From UMGS2069 sp900557585 (GTDB lineage Bacteria; Bacillota; Clostridia; Christensenellales; UBA1242), in NCBI GenBank assembly GCA_902476355.1, contig CABSCS010000001.1:1-64000 (forward strand): a stretch of DNA of 64,000 bases. The letters run 5' to 3'. Of this stretch, positions 1-9,087 are shown piece after piece. The position numbers and the translations under genes are program-made. Each line of letters opens with the position of its first letter. Positions within the stretch are counted from its first letter, which is position 1. Below the pieces are notes generated by a model. That model saw only the letters and a list, made by a program, of their open reading frames with translations. It was not told where the DNA came from and ran no database searches.

Positions 1-13
1 TGTTAAAAGAAAA

Positions 14-415
14 ATGTTTGTTTCTTCAAAAGAACTGAAAAAGGCCAATGGTTTTGATTTCTACATCATTCAATCAGACGTTTCAAATTCAAGAAACATT
101 TATAGTTTCACAAACAAAATTCTTGACGAGCGCTTTATCAAAATGCACGAGCAAAACTATAATGCAGCCCGAAAAGATAAAGCCCCTCTTTATTCTGAAT
201 TTGAGTTTGACCTTGTTGAATATCAAGGATATATCGTTTCAAAACAACTTGCAAAAATCATTAAAATTGAAAACCAAATTGAAAATCGCAGACTTCGCAA
301 AATGCGTTCTCCTGAATTTTTCAAAGCCATGCAAGGCGGAGTTCACGAATTTGTGAAAAAAACTTATATTCCCAAAAATCCAGAAGAATCAAACACTGAA
401 GAAAAAGACAAATAG
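14..415 (+). CDS. Hypothetical protein, possibly 5'-truncated by the window edge
   Basis: I do not recognise this 133-residue protein. It is hydrophilic, with a mixed-charge middle and an acidic, Glu/Lys-rich C-terminus, and has no signal peptide or membrane segment. No convincing ribosome site precedes the ATG at 14. The frame stays open to the left edge, so the true start may lie outside the window. The following 126 bases carry no clear terminator. The next gene has its own strong promoter, so the two are probably separate units. Confidence 0.6.
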   Translation: MFVSSKELKKANGFDFYIIQSDVSNSRNIYSFTNKILDERFIKMHEQNYNAARKDKAPLYSEFEFDLVEYQGYIVSKQLAKIIKIENQIENRRLRKMRSPEFFKAMQGGVHEFVKKTYIPKNPEESNTEEKDK

Positions 416-481
416 TGCAAAAATCAACAAAATTGCACGATTTTGAGTTTCAAAACACCACCGGCCATCACCCGCCCCCTC

Positions 482-509
482 TTGACAAAAAATATATTTG
501 TTATATAAT
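482..509 (+). promoter_or_regulatory. Sigma-A promoter for the gene at 542
   Basis: TTGACA at 482-487 and TATAAT at 504-509 are separated by 16 nt. Both boxes are perfect. A ribosome site (AAGGAG) follows about 20 nt downstream. Confidence 0.8.
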
Positions 510-541
510 AATGATATAATAAATTTTAAGGAGCACCTTAT

Positions 542-1006
542 ATGAAAACAAATTTTAATGACATGCTTGAATTTTCACTTTACACATGTGCATTTCGCCT
601 TCATGAAATCATTTCAATTATGGAAGACAACTTTGCCGACCAAGAACTTATGGTGCAACAAATTGAAGACTTCACAGGCAAACGCCCAGTTGAAACCGAA
701 GAAGAACTTGAAACAAAACAAGCAGCAATTTCTGCCCTTAACCACAACTATGAAGCATTTGGCGAAATCAGAGATTTGATTGAAAAACGTTATGGCAAAG
801 GCGAGTTCAAAAACTGGCTTGAATATAACGACAACTATGTTGCATCTCTTTCTTGGGACGACTATGCATCTTTAAGCGACAAAGCACAAGAATATAGAGA
901 GAAAGGTTTCATTGCAAACTCTCCTTCATATGAAGAACTCAAACATGTTTTGAAAGCAAAAGGATACCATCGTTATTCTCCAGAAAGCGAACCATCAAAC
1001 GACTAA
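542..1006 (+). CDS. Hypothetical cytosolic protein, 154 aa
   Basis: I do not recognise this protein. It is acidic, predicted mostly helical and soluble, with no signal peptide and no Cys-rich or nucleotide-binding motif. An AAGGAG ribosome site just upstream of the ATG and the strong promoter at 482-509 make it a well-supported single-gene unit. A bidirectional terminator closes it at 1014-1047. Codon use resembles the neighbouring genes, so there is no sign of recent transfer. Confidence 0.85.
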   Translation: MKTNFNDMLEFSLYTCAFRLHEIISIMEDNFADQELMVQQIEDFTGKRPVETEEELETKQAAISALNHNYEAFGEIRDLIEKRYGKGEFKNWLEYNDNYVASLSWDDYASLSDKAQEYREKGFIANSPSYEELKHVLKAKGYHRYSPESEPSND

Positions 1007-1013
1007 AAGACAC

Positions 1014-1047
1014 AAAAAAAGAACACATGAAAATGTGTTCTTTTTTT
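1014..1047. terminator. Bidirectional intrinsic terminator
   Basis: A perfect A7-GAACACAT / ATGTGTTC-T7 hairpin with a 4-nt loop lies between convergent genes. It has A and T tracts on both sides, so it can serve the genes at 542-1006 and 1057-1551. Confidence 0.9.
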
Positions 1048-1056
1048 ATCTCTTTT

Positions 1057-1551
1057 TTACTGATTTTGTTGTTTTAATTCTTCACGAAGCTTCATCCAAA
1101 GTTTTCCAAGTTCGTTTCTTCCGTCACGATTTTTTCCAATGCCCCAAAAACTGTCTTTAGGAGAATCTTCACAAATTCTTAAATCTCCAGTTAAAAGCAA
1201 TTTCTTTTTCACATATGGGTTTTGTTCAAGTTTAAGACGAAGCAATTTCTCCATAACCTGAAGTTTAATGTCGTCCCAATCTTTTCTTTGCTTGTCTTTG
1301 TTTGCATATGCAATTTTTTGTGCTTCATGGGCAGAATAACACTCTGTAATTTGCTTTGCAATTTCGGGTGCGGTTTCCAAAAACTTGATTGATTGATAAG
1401 CATGTTCAACCGTGCAATAAAGCACTCCGTCAACCAAAACTCTGAACGACGAAAAATTGTCAAAAACAAAAAATTCTCTTGGATAGAACCCAATAAACTC
1501 GTCAAACTTTTCTGCAAGCCATGGGTCACGATATTGTTCAATTTGTATCAT
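1057..1551 (-). CDS. NADAR-family protein (YbiA-like N-glycosidase)
   Basis: The 164-residue protein has the landmarks of the NADAR family in order: FDNFSSF near the start, DGVLYCTVEHAYQ near residues 42-54, a WDDIKLQVMEKLLRLK helix and an SFWGIGKNRDGRNELGKLWM C-terminal block. Family members such as YbiA remove phosphorylated ribose from reactive early riboflavin intermediates; others act on ADP-ribose-type adducts. Which substrate applies here cannot be told from sequence. An AGGAAG ribosome site precedes the ATG. The gene stands alone between two terminators with its own promoter at 1579-1608, which suggests a housekeeping damage-control role. Confidence 0.85.
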   Translation of the reverse strand: MIQIEQYRDPWLAEKFDEFIGFYPREFFVFDNFSSFRVLVDGVLYCTVEHAYQSIKFLETAPEIAKQITECYSAHEAQKIAYANKDKQRKDWDDIKLQVMEKLLRLKLEQNPYVKKKLLLTGDLRICEDSPKDSFWGIGKNRDGRNELGKLWMKLREELKQQNQ

Positions 1552-1578
1552 AATTTGCTTCCTTTCTTTTTTATAATC

Positions 1579-1608
1579 ATCTTATCACAATTTTTCCTGC
1601 ACTGTCAA
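1579..1608 (-). promoter_or_regulatory. Promoter of the NADAR gene
   Basis: On the minus strand TTGACA (1603-1608) is followed after 18 nt by TAAGAT (1579-1584), with the start codon 27 nt further on. Confidence 0.55.
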
Positions 1609-1698
1609 AAATTTAAGTCTTAAACTTTGATAAAATCTAAATTTAACAAGAACATATTTTAAATTATAATTTCACCCCATTCTTTTTTATCTCGCAAC

Positions 1699-1731
1699 AA
1701 AAAAAGAAGTGGAAAAACCACTTCTTTTTTT
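1699..1731 (-). terminator. Terminator of the lipoprotein/ABC cluster
   Basis: A7-GAAGTGG / CCACTTC-T7 hairpin with a 5-nt A loop, 12 nt past the stop codon of the lipoprotein gene. Symmetric tracts make it bidirectional in principle. Confidence 0.9.
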
Positions 1732-1743
1732 GTGTGCACTTTA

Positions 1744-3999
1744 TTATTTTGAACTGCCAACACCAAAAATTGCGCCCATTCCTGTTGGAATATAGATGTT
1801 TACATATTTGCTGTTTGTCGTCAAACGACTTCCTGCTTCTGCAACATTATTGTCCGAACCTTTAGTTTTAGGGTTTCCACTCGCGCCAACTGCTTGAGCA
1901 GTTGAAGCATCAACAAAGTTTCCTGTTAAAGCATCTTGGAAATAGGTATTTCCTGCTGCTGGTCCACCAGGCATGATTATATCTGCAAAGTTAGATTTAT
2001 TCATATAGTTCTTAGATGTTTTCATCAAGTCAAGACCATAAGTTGTTACTTCATGGTCCTCACCTGTTGCATAGAATTTGTTATATGCTTCTTGGTTGTC
2101 AAAGAAACGAACATAACCTTGAACACGGCCAGTTGAAACACCTTCATTTGAAGAACTTTTTATTAGAGCAACAAGGTCAAACACTTCATATTTCTTTGGT
2201 GTTGTTCCGCCCTCGTCGATATCTTTTGTTCCGTGGCTTAAACTCTTTCCGATTGTTGCATTTTCAACAGCATAAATTGCTCTGTTTGCTTGTGAAATTT
2301 GAGTGATAATGTCTGTTGCGCCATAGTTGATAAGCCATGGAGAGGCAGTTGTAACTTTTGATTCGATTGTTGAATTGATAACATCAATTCTTGAAATCTG
2401 TCCGCCGTCTCCGCTTGTATTTGCGTCAACGTGGTCTGCAATGATTGCAGGTCCACTTGCATGTTTAAACTCACTGTCACGAATGATTGTGTGTTTTGCA
2501 CCCCACATATAGAACAAGCATTGATATGAATAGTATCCACGGCAACTGTCAACAACATAATTGCCTTCAAATTCACTGGAATTTTCACCCACTTCAAAGA
2601 AATATCCAATATAGAAATTGTTTGAAATTGTGTTATTTCCTTCAAAATTTATAGACCTATTTTTCATCATAAGCAAACCGCCAGAGTTTGCAATTGATTC
2701 TACTGAATCTTCTGAAAGACCACCATTTCCAACAAAAGCAACATTCTTCCAGTTGACTGTTGTTTGTTTTGTGAAATTTTTGCTTTCATCTGCTTTGCGA
2801 TTATAGAAAGCACAGAAGTGTGAAGTGATGATTTGTTGTTTTTCAACGTCAACAAGTGTGTTTGCTTCTTTAGATTCACCAACCATTTTTGGAAAAGCAC
2901 TGAAATCTACTGTAAAGAAGTTACCAATAAATTGGAATTCATTTCCATCACTAATGAAACGTTTATAAAGTCCATAACCATTTCTGTCAATTGTTGTTCC
3001 CAGCAATGCTTTTTGTTTATCAGCACTGAAACTGCTGAAGTTTTCGCTGTTTTTATTCCAGAAAACTTCTGCGGGAACATCGTTTCTTGTAACTGAAATG
3101 TCACTTTGCAAGATAACAGCATTGATAGTTTTTCCAGCAACGCCTGCTTCTTGTTTGATTGCTGTCCAATCAAATACTTTTTCATTTCCTGCTGTTGAGT
3201 TGTCATATGCAGAAAGTTCTTTTGCAGTGTAAACATTGAAAGCATCAATAACTTTCACTTCTGCGGTGAAAGAAACGTTTGCTTCTTCCATTCCTGCTGC
3301 TGGGTTTGCCGCTTTAACAGTAATGCGGAAAGCCTCTTCTTCGGTTGCTTTGTCTTTAAAATTGAAAGTTGCATCTTCTGTGTTGATTGTCATATAATCT
3401 GCAACATCTTCTTTTGAAAGAACAACCCAGTTTGAATATTTCAAAACTGAAACAGTTACATCTGTTCTAACCTTTTTAAGACCGGTTAAACGGTTTCCTT
3501 CAAGGTCTATACCAGTTGCTTTAATGCGGAAATGGAAAGTGTTTTCAGTTCCGGCATAGAGATAATCGTTATGATTCATGAATTCGATTCTCTCGTTTCC
3601 TGTTGCGTTCTTCTTTGCAATGAACTCTTGAACAAGTTCACTTTCAAGGCTGATTACTGAAACAACGTCTGCCTCAGAAGCAACAACAGTGATTTCCACA
3701 TCAAAAGAATAGTTTTCTTTTGAATAGGTGATTGTCAATTTTTTTGTGCCAACAGTTGCAGTGTCAACATTTGAAAAACTAAGGTCGGCTGCTGTAATTT
3801 CTTTTGTTGTTTTATCTTTATAGGTCAAAACAACCTCTGTTGCGCTTGTGTCAACTGTTTCACCTTTAACCACAGTTGTGATCAAGGTTCCGTTTTTAAC
3901 AACAGCAGAAACAATTGGATTTTTTCCACAAGCAACAAAACCAAACGCACAAACGAAACAAATTGCAATCATTGTAAAAATTTTAGCAAATTTTTTCAT
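1744..3999 (-). CDS. Large surface lipoprotein with Ig-like domain and beta-helix-like region
   Basis: A 751-residue exported lipoprotein. The start at 3999 is chosen because an AGGAG site lies upstream and a classic signal peptide follows directly, ending in the lipobox FVAC. The longer GTG-initiated frame back to 4047 has no such logic. After the lipid anchor comes a short bacterial Ig-like module (about residues 25-100). The centre and C-terminal half show Asn/Gly/Ile-rich strand repeats such as INFEGNN, YVVDSC and HTIIRDS, typical of right-handed parallel beta-helices. No catalytic residues are recognisable. It is the last gene of a cluster with an ABC transporter, so it may be an envelope protein co-expressed with it; its role is unknown. 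Confidence 0.8.
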   Translation of the reverse strand: MKKFAKIFTMIAICFVCAFGFVACGKNPIVSAVVKNGTLITTVVKGETVDTSATEVVLTYKDKTTKEITAADLSFSNVDTATVGTKKLTITYSKENYSFDVEITVVASEADVVSVISLESELVQEFIAKKNATGNERIEFMNHNDYLYAGTENTFHFRIKATGIDLEGNRLTGLKKVRTDVTVSVLKYSNWVVLSKEDVADYMTINTEDATFNFKDKATEEEAFRITVKAANPAAGMEEANVSFTAEVKVIDAFNVYTAKELSAYDNSTAGNEKVFDWTAIKQEAGVAGKTINAVILQSDISVTRNDVPAEVFWNKNSENFSSFSADKQKALLGTTIDRNGYGLYKRFISDGNEFQFIGNFFTVDFSAFPKMVGESKEANTLVDVEKQQIITSHFCAFYNRKADESKNFTKQTTVNWKNVAFVGNGGLSEDSVESIANSGGLLMMKNRSINFEGNNTISNNFYIGYFFEVGENSSEFEGNYVVDSCRGYYSYQCLFYMWGAKHTIIRDSEFKHASGPAIIADHVDANTSGDGGQISRIDVINSTIESKVTTASPWLINYGATDIITQISQANRAIYAVENATIGKSLSHGTKDIDEGGTTPKKYEVFDLVALIKSSSNEGVSTGRVQGYVRFFDNQEAYNKFYATGEDHEVTTYGLDLMKTSKNYMNKSNFADIIMPGGPAAGNTYFQDALTGNFVDASTAQAVGASGNPKTKGSDNNVAEAGSRLTTNSKYVNIYIPTGMGAIFGVGSSK

Positions 4000-4036
4000 T
4001 TTTTGTTTTTTTCTCCTTTTATTTTTTATATATAAA

Positions 4037-4053
4037 GTGCACTGCACATTATA
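4037..4053 (-). promoter_or_regulatory. Possible internal promoter with palindromic operator
   Basis: A TATAAT box (4048-4053, minus strand) is followed at once by the palindrome GTGCACTGCAC (4037-4047). The -35 is poor, so this is only a candidate internal promoter for the lipoprotein gene. Confidence 0.3.
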
Positions 4054-4062
4054 CCAAATTCA

Positions 4063-4521
4063 TTATGCCCTAACCCAAATGTCAACAGTGTCGAACACAC
4101 TTGTTCCGTCGGTTGACATGATTTTTAGAGTAAAGTAGCATGGACCCGAAAAGAGCATGAGTCCAAGTTCGTTTCCCTTTTCGTCGGTCATCATTTTTAC
4201 ACGAGTAAGTTCGCGGTTATAAATATATTGAACCTTTTTAACGGTTGCATTGTCTGGATATACTCTGTGAGAGATATATAAAATTGTTCCAGTTGCAGAA
4301 CCCGAAGACGAAACTTCGCCAGGGGTTGTGAACTTTACAATTATAACTTTTCCAGACTCATCTTCTTTCACAACAGAGTGTGCATCACTCTTGTTTGTGC
4401 ATTCAATTTTTGTTACAGGAGTTGTCCCATTCACAATTACAAATTTCATTCCGAAAATTGAAATGAACATTACAGAAGCAACAAACACAATTCCAATAAC
4501 AATTAAATTTATCTTTTTCAT
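4063..4521 (-). CDS. Small membrane-anchored protein of the ABC cluster
   Basis: A 152-residue protein with one N-terminal hydrophobic segment (about residues 5-27) and no lipobox. The remaining 125 residues are a beta-rich domain predicted outside the membrane. I do not recognise the fold; a small Ig-like sandwich is possible. Its ATG overlaps the stop codon of the upstream permease by one base (TAATG), which indicates translational coupling and an accessory role for the transporter. Confidence 0.75.
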   Translation of the reverse strand: MKKINLIVIGIVFVASVMFISIFGMKFVIVNGTTPVTKIECTNKSDAHSVVKEDESGKVIIVKFTTPGEVSSSGSATGTILYISHRVYPDNATVKKVQYIYNRELTRVKMMTDEKGNELGLMLFSGPCYFTLKIMSTDGTSVFDTVDIWVRA

Positions 4522-6170
4522 TATTGTCGCTCCTTGAAATATACTTTAACTTTGCTGAAAAACAGATATGTTCGAAAGGAAACAAACAAAACTGCAATAA
4601 ACAACATTTTCCCCCAAACAACTTCTGGATTTTCTGCCATCAAGAACCAAGCAAAAAATGCAACAAACGCAGAAATCATATATGCATAAAGGAAACTGCG
4701 AATGTCGTTTGGGTCACGATAGTGTCCGCCGGTTGTTTGATATTGCTGAGTTTGAGGGTTCATCACATCTTGCTCTGCGCTCATGAACAAATGAGCAACA
4801 TAGAAAAGCAAAATTGTAAAGAACACCAAAGTTGCATCACTGTTTGAAAGCCCAATGAACTTTGACATTATGATAACAGTTGTCAAAAGCGAAATCACCA
4901 TGCAAATTCCTTGGAAAACAAACTTTCCGCAAACCATTTCATAATATGATTTTGGATTGGTTTTCAAAAGGTAACTTGATGCGCCCTCTTCGCTGTATGC
5001 GTGTGCCAAGTTGATAGATGACGAAAGCGTCATTATCATGATAAGCAAAATGTTAAAAATGAAACCCATTTGCATTCCTGCATAGCGGGTGTCCATTGCT
5101 GTGATGATTTTGTTCAAAAGCAAAATTACAAGAGGCATGCCAATCACCGATGTTAAAAGTCCATAGAACTTGTCGCTTGTGCGATAGGTCAAAACAATTT
5201 CTTTTTTTATCATTGACAAAAAGCCGTTTGTCTTTTTGTTGTGAAAAGTTTTGTTCACTTTCTTTTTGCGATATTCAAATGGTGTGCTTGTCATTTTGAA
5301 AAACAGTGGTTGAACAAGCAAATATGCAAGTGCGAGCGCAATAACGCAAGCACCAATAACCCCAAGAACCGAGAACCATTGCTCGGCAGTGAACCATGAA
5401 GTTGCAATGCTATATTGCACGCCACAAACAGTTGTAACGGTATAGTAAAATGGTGCAAAGTCTTTGGTGAACTTTGTCATGAAAGTTTGAATCTCTTGGA
5501 AAGTTGTTCCCCAAGAACCAATAAGGTCAAAGTTTTCAGGAATTGCATTGATTGTTAACACAAGAAGTGTTACAATTCCGCCAATGAAAAGTGCAACCAA
5601 GATATATTCAAGCCATTTGTTGTTTTTCACAATTGTTGTGATAAGCAAAAGTGGAATTGATAAAAGTGCACCAAGCGCAACTGGCAAAAGTGTCAGAATA
5701 AACATCATTGGAATAAGCCACAAATAATAGAACCAAGGAACCGAATTTATCATTCCATAGGCAACGAAAAGTGGCAACAAATATGTAAGGTTGCGAATAA
5801 ATTCATAGATATAGTAAACAACAAGTTTACTTGTGAAAACTGTTGTTCGGCTGACAGGCATTGTCAGCAAAACCTGATTGTCTTTTGCAAAATAGAAAGA
5901 TTTCATCATTCCAAAAATACAAACAACAATTGAAAGTGAATACATGAATGTGAACACAATTGTCATGAAACTTTGAGGAATACCTGGCAAAAGTGAAATC
6001 AGGCGCAAATATGAAAGAATATAGAACCCAGCAAAAATGACCGCCGTGATAACGGCGAACTTCAAAAGTGTGAGAACAACTTTAAAAATAGCCTTTTTAA
6101 CGCTTTTGAACGCCGAAAAGTCTATTTTGTCTTTAAGTTGCATTTTTGTAAGGGTTAAAAGTCCTTTCAT
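4521..6170 (-). CDS. ABC transporter permease (ABC-2-like), 549 aa
   Basis: The protein has about a dozen hydrophobic segments in two halves, separated by a basic loop near the centre. This is typical of large Firmicute ABC-2-like permeases that have no periplasmic binding protein. There is no ATPase domain. The gene starts 37 nt downstream of the YwaF-ATPase fusion and its stop overlaps the next start, so the ATPase domain of that fusion is its obvious partner. The substrate is unknown; permeases of this type are usually exporters or handle membrane-associated compounds. Confidence 0.8.
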   Translation of the reverse strand: MKGLLTLTKMQLKDKIDFSAFKSVKKAIFKVVLTLLKFAVITAVIFAGFYILSYLRLISLLPGIPQSFMTIVFTFMYSLSIVVCIFGMMKSFYFAKDNQVLLTMPVSRTTVFTSKLVVYYIYEFIRNLTYLLPLFVAYGMINSVPWFYYLWLIPMMFILTLLPVALGALLSIPLLLITTIVKNNKWLEYILVALFIGGIVTLLVLTINAIPENFDLIGSWGTTFQEIQTFMTKFTKDFAPFYYTVTTVCGVQYSIATSWFTAEQWFSVLGVIGACVIALALAYLLVQPLFFKMTSTPFEYRKKKVNKTFHNKKTNGFLSMIKKEIVLTYRTSDKFYGLLTSVIGMPLVILLLNKIITAMDTRYAGMQMGFIFNILLIMIMTLSSSINLAHAYSEEGASSYLLKTNPKSYYEMVCGKFVFQGICMVISLLTTVIIMSKFIGLSNSDATLVFFTILLFYVAHLFMSAEQDVMNPQTQQYQTTGGHYRDPNDIRSFLYAYMISAFVAFFAWFLMAENPEVVWGKMLFIAVLFVSFRTYLFFSKVKVYFKERQ

Positions 6171-6207
6171 ATTCTTCCTTTGTTATTTTTTGCTTTGGGA
6201 TTTGTTT

Positions 6208-8598
6208 TTATTTATCTTTGTTTTTCAAGTTTTCTTTTTCTTGTTTTTTTGCTTGTTTTTCTGCAAGTCGTTTTGCCTTTTCTTCGGCTTTTTTCTGTTT
6301 TTTCTCTGCGCGAAGTGCCTTTTCTTCTTCGCGTTCTTTTCGTCTTTCTTCTCTTCTTTCTGCCATTGTAATGGCCTTTTGTTTCTTAGCGTCGGTGTCG
6401 GTTGCTCTTTTAACATCATTCTCTTCGGTAACTTTGAGATAGAACTGTTCAAGAGTGGTTTCTTTTTCAACATCTTTCACAACCGCAGTTGTCAAAATGT
6501 GTCCATTTTTGATGATTGCAATTTTGTCACAAAGTTGTTCAACAATGTCAATCAAGTGGCTTGAAAAGAACACAATGTTTCCGTTTCTTGCATGCTCTCT
6601 CATGCACTCTTTAACTTGGAAAATGCTTTGAGGGTCAAGGCCGGTTAATGGTTCGTCCAAAATCCAAACACGAGGATTGTGAACAAGCGCACTCATGATT
6701 GCAATTTTTTGCTTCATTCCGTGTGAATAGGTTTTAATTTGGTTGTCAAACGAATCTTTAAGTTCGAAAAGTGTGACATATTTTTCAATGGCTTTGTCAC
6801 GGTCTTCTTTTGAAACCTCATAAAGGTCGGCAATATAGTTAATATATTCTCTTCCAGTAAGTTTTTCATAAAGTGCATAGTGGTCTGGAACAAATCCAAT
6901 TTGTCTTTTTGCCATCACGCTTTGCGAGTCGACATCATAGCCACAAACTTCAATTTTTCCGCTTGTGATTGGTTGAATTCCAACAATGCTTTTGATGATT
7001 GTGCTTTTTCCCGCTCCGTTATGTCCAAGGAAACCATAAATCTCTCCACCATTTATTTCGAGAGATGCGTCTTTAACGGCATAAACATTGCTTGAACTGT
7101 ATTTTTTCGAGAAATTTATAAGCACCAATTTATTTTTATTTTCCAAATCTACAGGCTCCTTTTTGCTTCTTCCAGCAAGTTTTGTTTCAAGTGCAAGTTT
7201 GTCAAGTCTAATTTTCTTGTTTCGGTCTGAAATGTCATACATTGTGTCTACAAATGAATATGCCCCTTCATAAATGAACCACATTCCAAGCCCCAAAATG
7301 ACATATACCAAAAAGAACAAAAATTGATAAAGTGGATAGAATGTGAACGAAAAGTCTTTAATTTTAAATGTCCACACAATGTTTCGAAGGTCTTCTGCCC
7401 ACTTTCCAAGTTTGTCGGCAATGAAGTCAGAGTTGATAAAGAAATAGTCAACAGTGCCATAGTTAGAGAACCATGCATTCAAAATCAGAACAAGTGCGAA
7501 ATAGATTGCAAAGCCAACCATTGAATATTTGAACTCACGAAGTTTTGGACGCTCGTACACTCGAAGAGCAACAATCAAAAGTGGCATGAAAAATGCGATA
7601 TAGTGGTTGATATAGAAAGTCAAAATTCCTGTTTCAAACAAGTTTGTTGAACTTGAATAATTTGGCATTGCCATTGCCAAAAAAGCACCAAGAACATTGA
7701 TAAAATATGTGAAATAGAACAATTTATTCCACTTGAAAATCAAGCAAAGTGCAATAATATACATTGCCGTATTGCAAAGGTGGAAAGGCCAAGCAGTAAT
7801 GTCAAGAAAACTTTCGAACTTGTGATGCAAACTGAAACTTAAAAGCGTTCCAAGAGCAATGAACAAAAGCACTCCTCTTTTGTCTTCTTTTGGAAGATGA
7901 CGAAGAACAAAATATAAAACAATTGGAATAATGAAACTGAAATATAAAATCATTCTGTGAGGATATGAGAAAGATTTTACCTCGATTGAATAGTTCAAAA
8001 GTCCAAAGTTTGCTTTAAGGAAATATGCAGGCATGGTTGAAAGCAAAATTATAAGAAGCCCTGCAACAAATCCAAAAATTTCTCTCTTTTCAATTTTTGT
8101 TTTAAATTCACAAATCCAAACCCAAGCAGAATATGCAATCATGATTCCCGCTTCAACAGCAAGAAGCATTCCACGAAGAGTTACATGTGAAAGTGCACCC
8201 GCACCTTCAATTGCCTGAACCAAAAGTGGCAAACAGAAAATTTTCAAAACCGAAACAATGCTTGCAAACCATTTTGCAAGGTGGGTTGCATATCGCATTT
8301 TATAAAATGGATAAAGTTCAAACAAAATTACAGATGCATAGTCAAACCAAACAAGCAAAAGCATAAGGCAAGTTAGCCAAGAAGAATTGAAAACGCCAGT
8401 TGAAAGATTTACAACTTTTTCAATTTCATCGTTGCCAAGCATATATCTGAAAACAAAAATTGCCGACAAGATAAGCGAAATGGCTTTCATTGTTTTTGCT
8501 TGAACTTTTTCGTCTTTCTTGCGCAAGACAAAAACAGCAGATAAAATCAATCCGCTCGCAACAACAAACGCAACAATATAGTATAATGCCATCGCCAT
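6208..8598 (-). CDS. YwaF/TMEM164-like membrane protein fused to an ABC ATPase
   Basis: A 796-residue three-part protein. Residues 1-450 are a polytopic membrane domain with the YwaF/TMEM164 pattern, including a WPFHLCN motif around 270-276 and INHY around 330-333. Residues about 490-720 are a complete ABC ATPase: Walker A GHNGAGKS (525-532), signature YSHGMKQ (624-630), Walker B WILDEP (645-650) and switch His 681. Residues about 735-796 are a highly charged Lys/Glu/Arg tail, probably a coiled coil. YwaF relatives are normally stand-alone, so the fusion ties an otherwise obscure membrane family to a transporter. The permease follows at 6170. A GGAG site lies a rather long 14 nt before the ATG. 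Confidence 0.85.
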   Translation of the reverse strand: MAMALYYIVAFVVASGLILSAVFVLRKKDEKVQAKTMKAISLILSAIFVFRYMLGNDEIEKVVNLSTGVFNSSWLTCLMLLLVWFDYASVILFELYPFYKMRYATHLAKWFASIVSVLKIFCLPLLVQAIEGAGALSHVTLRGMLLAVEAGIMIAYSAWVWICEFKTKIEKREIFGFVAGLLIILLSTMPAYFLKANFGLLNYSIEVKSFSYPHRMILYFSFIIPIVLYFVLRHLPKEDKRGVLLFIALGTLLSFSLHHKFESFLDITAWPFHLCNTAMYIIALCLIFKWNKLFYFTYFINVLGAFLAMAMPNYSSSTNLFETGILTFYINHYIAFFMPLLIVALRVYERPKLREFKYSMVGFAIYFALVLILNAWFSNYGTVDYFFINSDFIADKLGKWAEDLRNIVWTFKIKDFSFTFYPLYQFLFFLVYVILGLGMWFIYEGAYSFVDTMYDISDRNKKIRLDKLALETKLAGRSKKEPVDLENKNKLVLINFSKKYSSSNVYAVKDASLEINGGEIYGFLGHNGAGKSTIIKSIVGIQPITSGKIEVCGYDVDSQSVMAKRQIGFVPDHYALYEKLTGREYINYIADLYEVSKEDRDKAIEKYVTLFELKDSFDNQIKTYSHGMKQKIAIMSALVHNPRVWILDEPLTGLDPQSIFQVKECMREHARNGNIVFFSSHLIDIVEQLCDKIAIIKNGHILTTAVVKDVEKETTLEQFYLKVTEENDVKRATDTDAKKQKAITMAERREERRKEREEEKALRAEKKQKKAEEKAKRLAEKQAKKQEKENLKNKDK

Positions 8599-8656
8599 GT
8601 CTTGTATTTTTGCTCCAAATATAAATTGTTATTTATTTATAAATATAAGTATGTAT

Positions 8657-8687
8657 ATTATAGCCCCAAAACATGCACTTTTGTCAA
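8657..8687 (-). promoter_or_regulatory. Promoter of the YwaF-ABC cluster
   Basis: Minus-strand TTGACA (8682-8687), 19-nt spacer, TATAAT (8657-8662). Both boxes are perfect, but the spacer is longer than ideal. Confidence 0.65.
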
Positions 8688-9016
8688 TCAAAAAACAAGA
8701 TAAAAAATATTTGTGAAATTTTGTATAAACCCTCACAAAAAGATGCATATTTTGCACTTTTTAAATATTTTTGAAACATAACTGTGTGGTTTTTATATAA
8801 AAAACCGCAAAATCTAGTTTTGCCACAGTGAAAAGCAGATAAACAACATAAAAACCAAGAATATTTGCTTGAAAAAACAAAAATAGTCACAAAAATCGAA
8901 ACAAAAAATATATTTTTCACAAAAATCGCCTTAATTGTAAAAAACGGCAATTTTGCACCATGGGGAATACAATTTTGCGATTTTTCTAAAAATCGTCATA
9001 AAAATAAAACACAATA
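8688..9016. other. AT-rich intergenic region with repeated AAAAATCG octamers
   Basis: No credible gene. TCACAAAAATCG occurs twice, at 8887-8898 and 8917-8928. The octamer recurs as a perfect inverted pair, CGATTTTT/AAAAATCG, at 8978-8995 with a 2-nt centre. These could be regulator sites upstream of the promoter at 8657-8687, or chance in AT-rich DNA. Confidence 0.4.
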
Positions 9017-9046
9017 AAAACGCCACCACAAGCATGGTGACGTTTT
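9017..9046 (-). terminator. Terminator of the glpK/flavoprotein operon
   Basis: AAAACG(C/T)CACCA-type 12-bp stem with one wobble and a 6-nt loop, about 40 nt beyond the stop of the flavoprotein gene. Confidence 0.75.
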
Positions 9047-9087
9047 ATAAATTGAAAAAGATTGTTTTCAAGACTTTTCAAACATTA

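Noticed and set aside
3999..4047. Longer N-terminus for the large lipoprotein from a GTG at 4047
   Set aside because: It would put 16 basic residues before a perfect signal peptide and lacks a ribosome site; the ATG at 3999 has both.
8684..8950. 88-residue minus-strand open frame
   Set aside because: AT-rich, Phe-rich translation without a ribosome site, crossing the -35 of the YwaF-ABC promoter.
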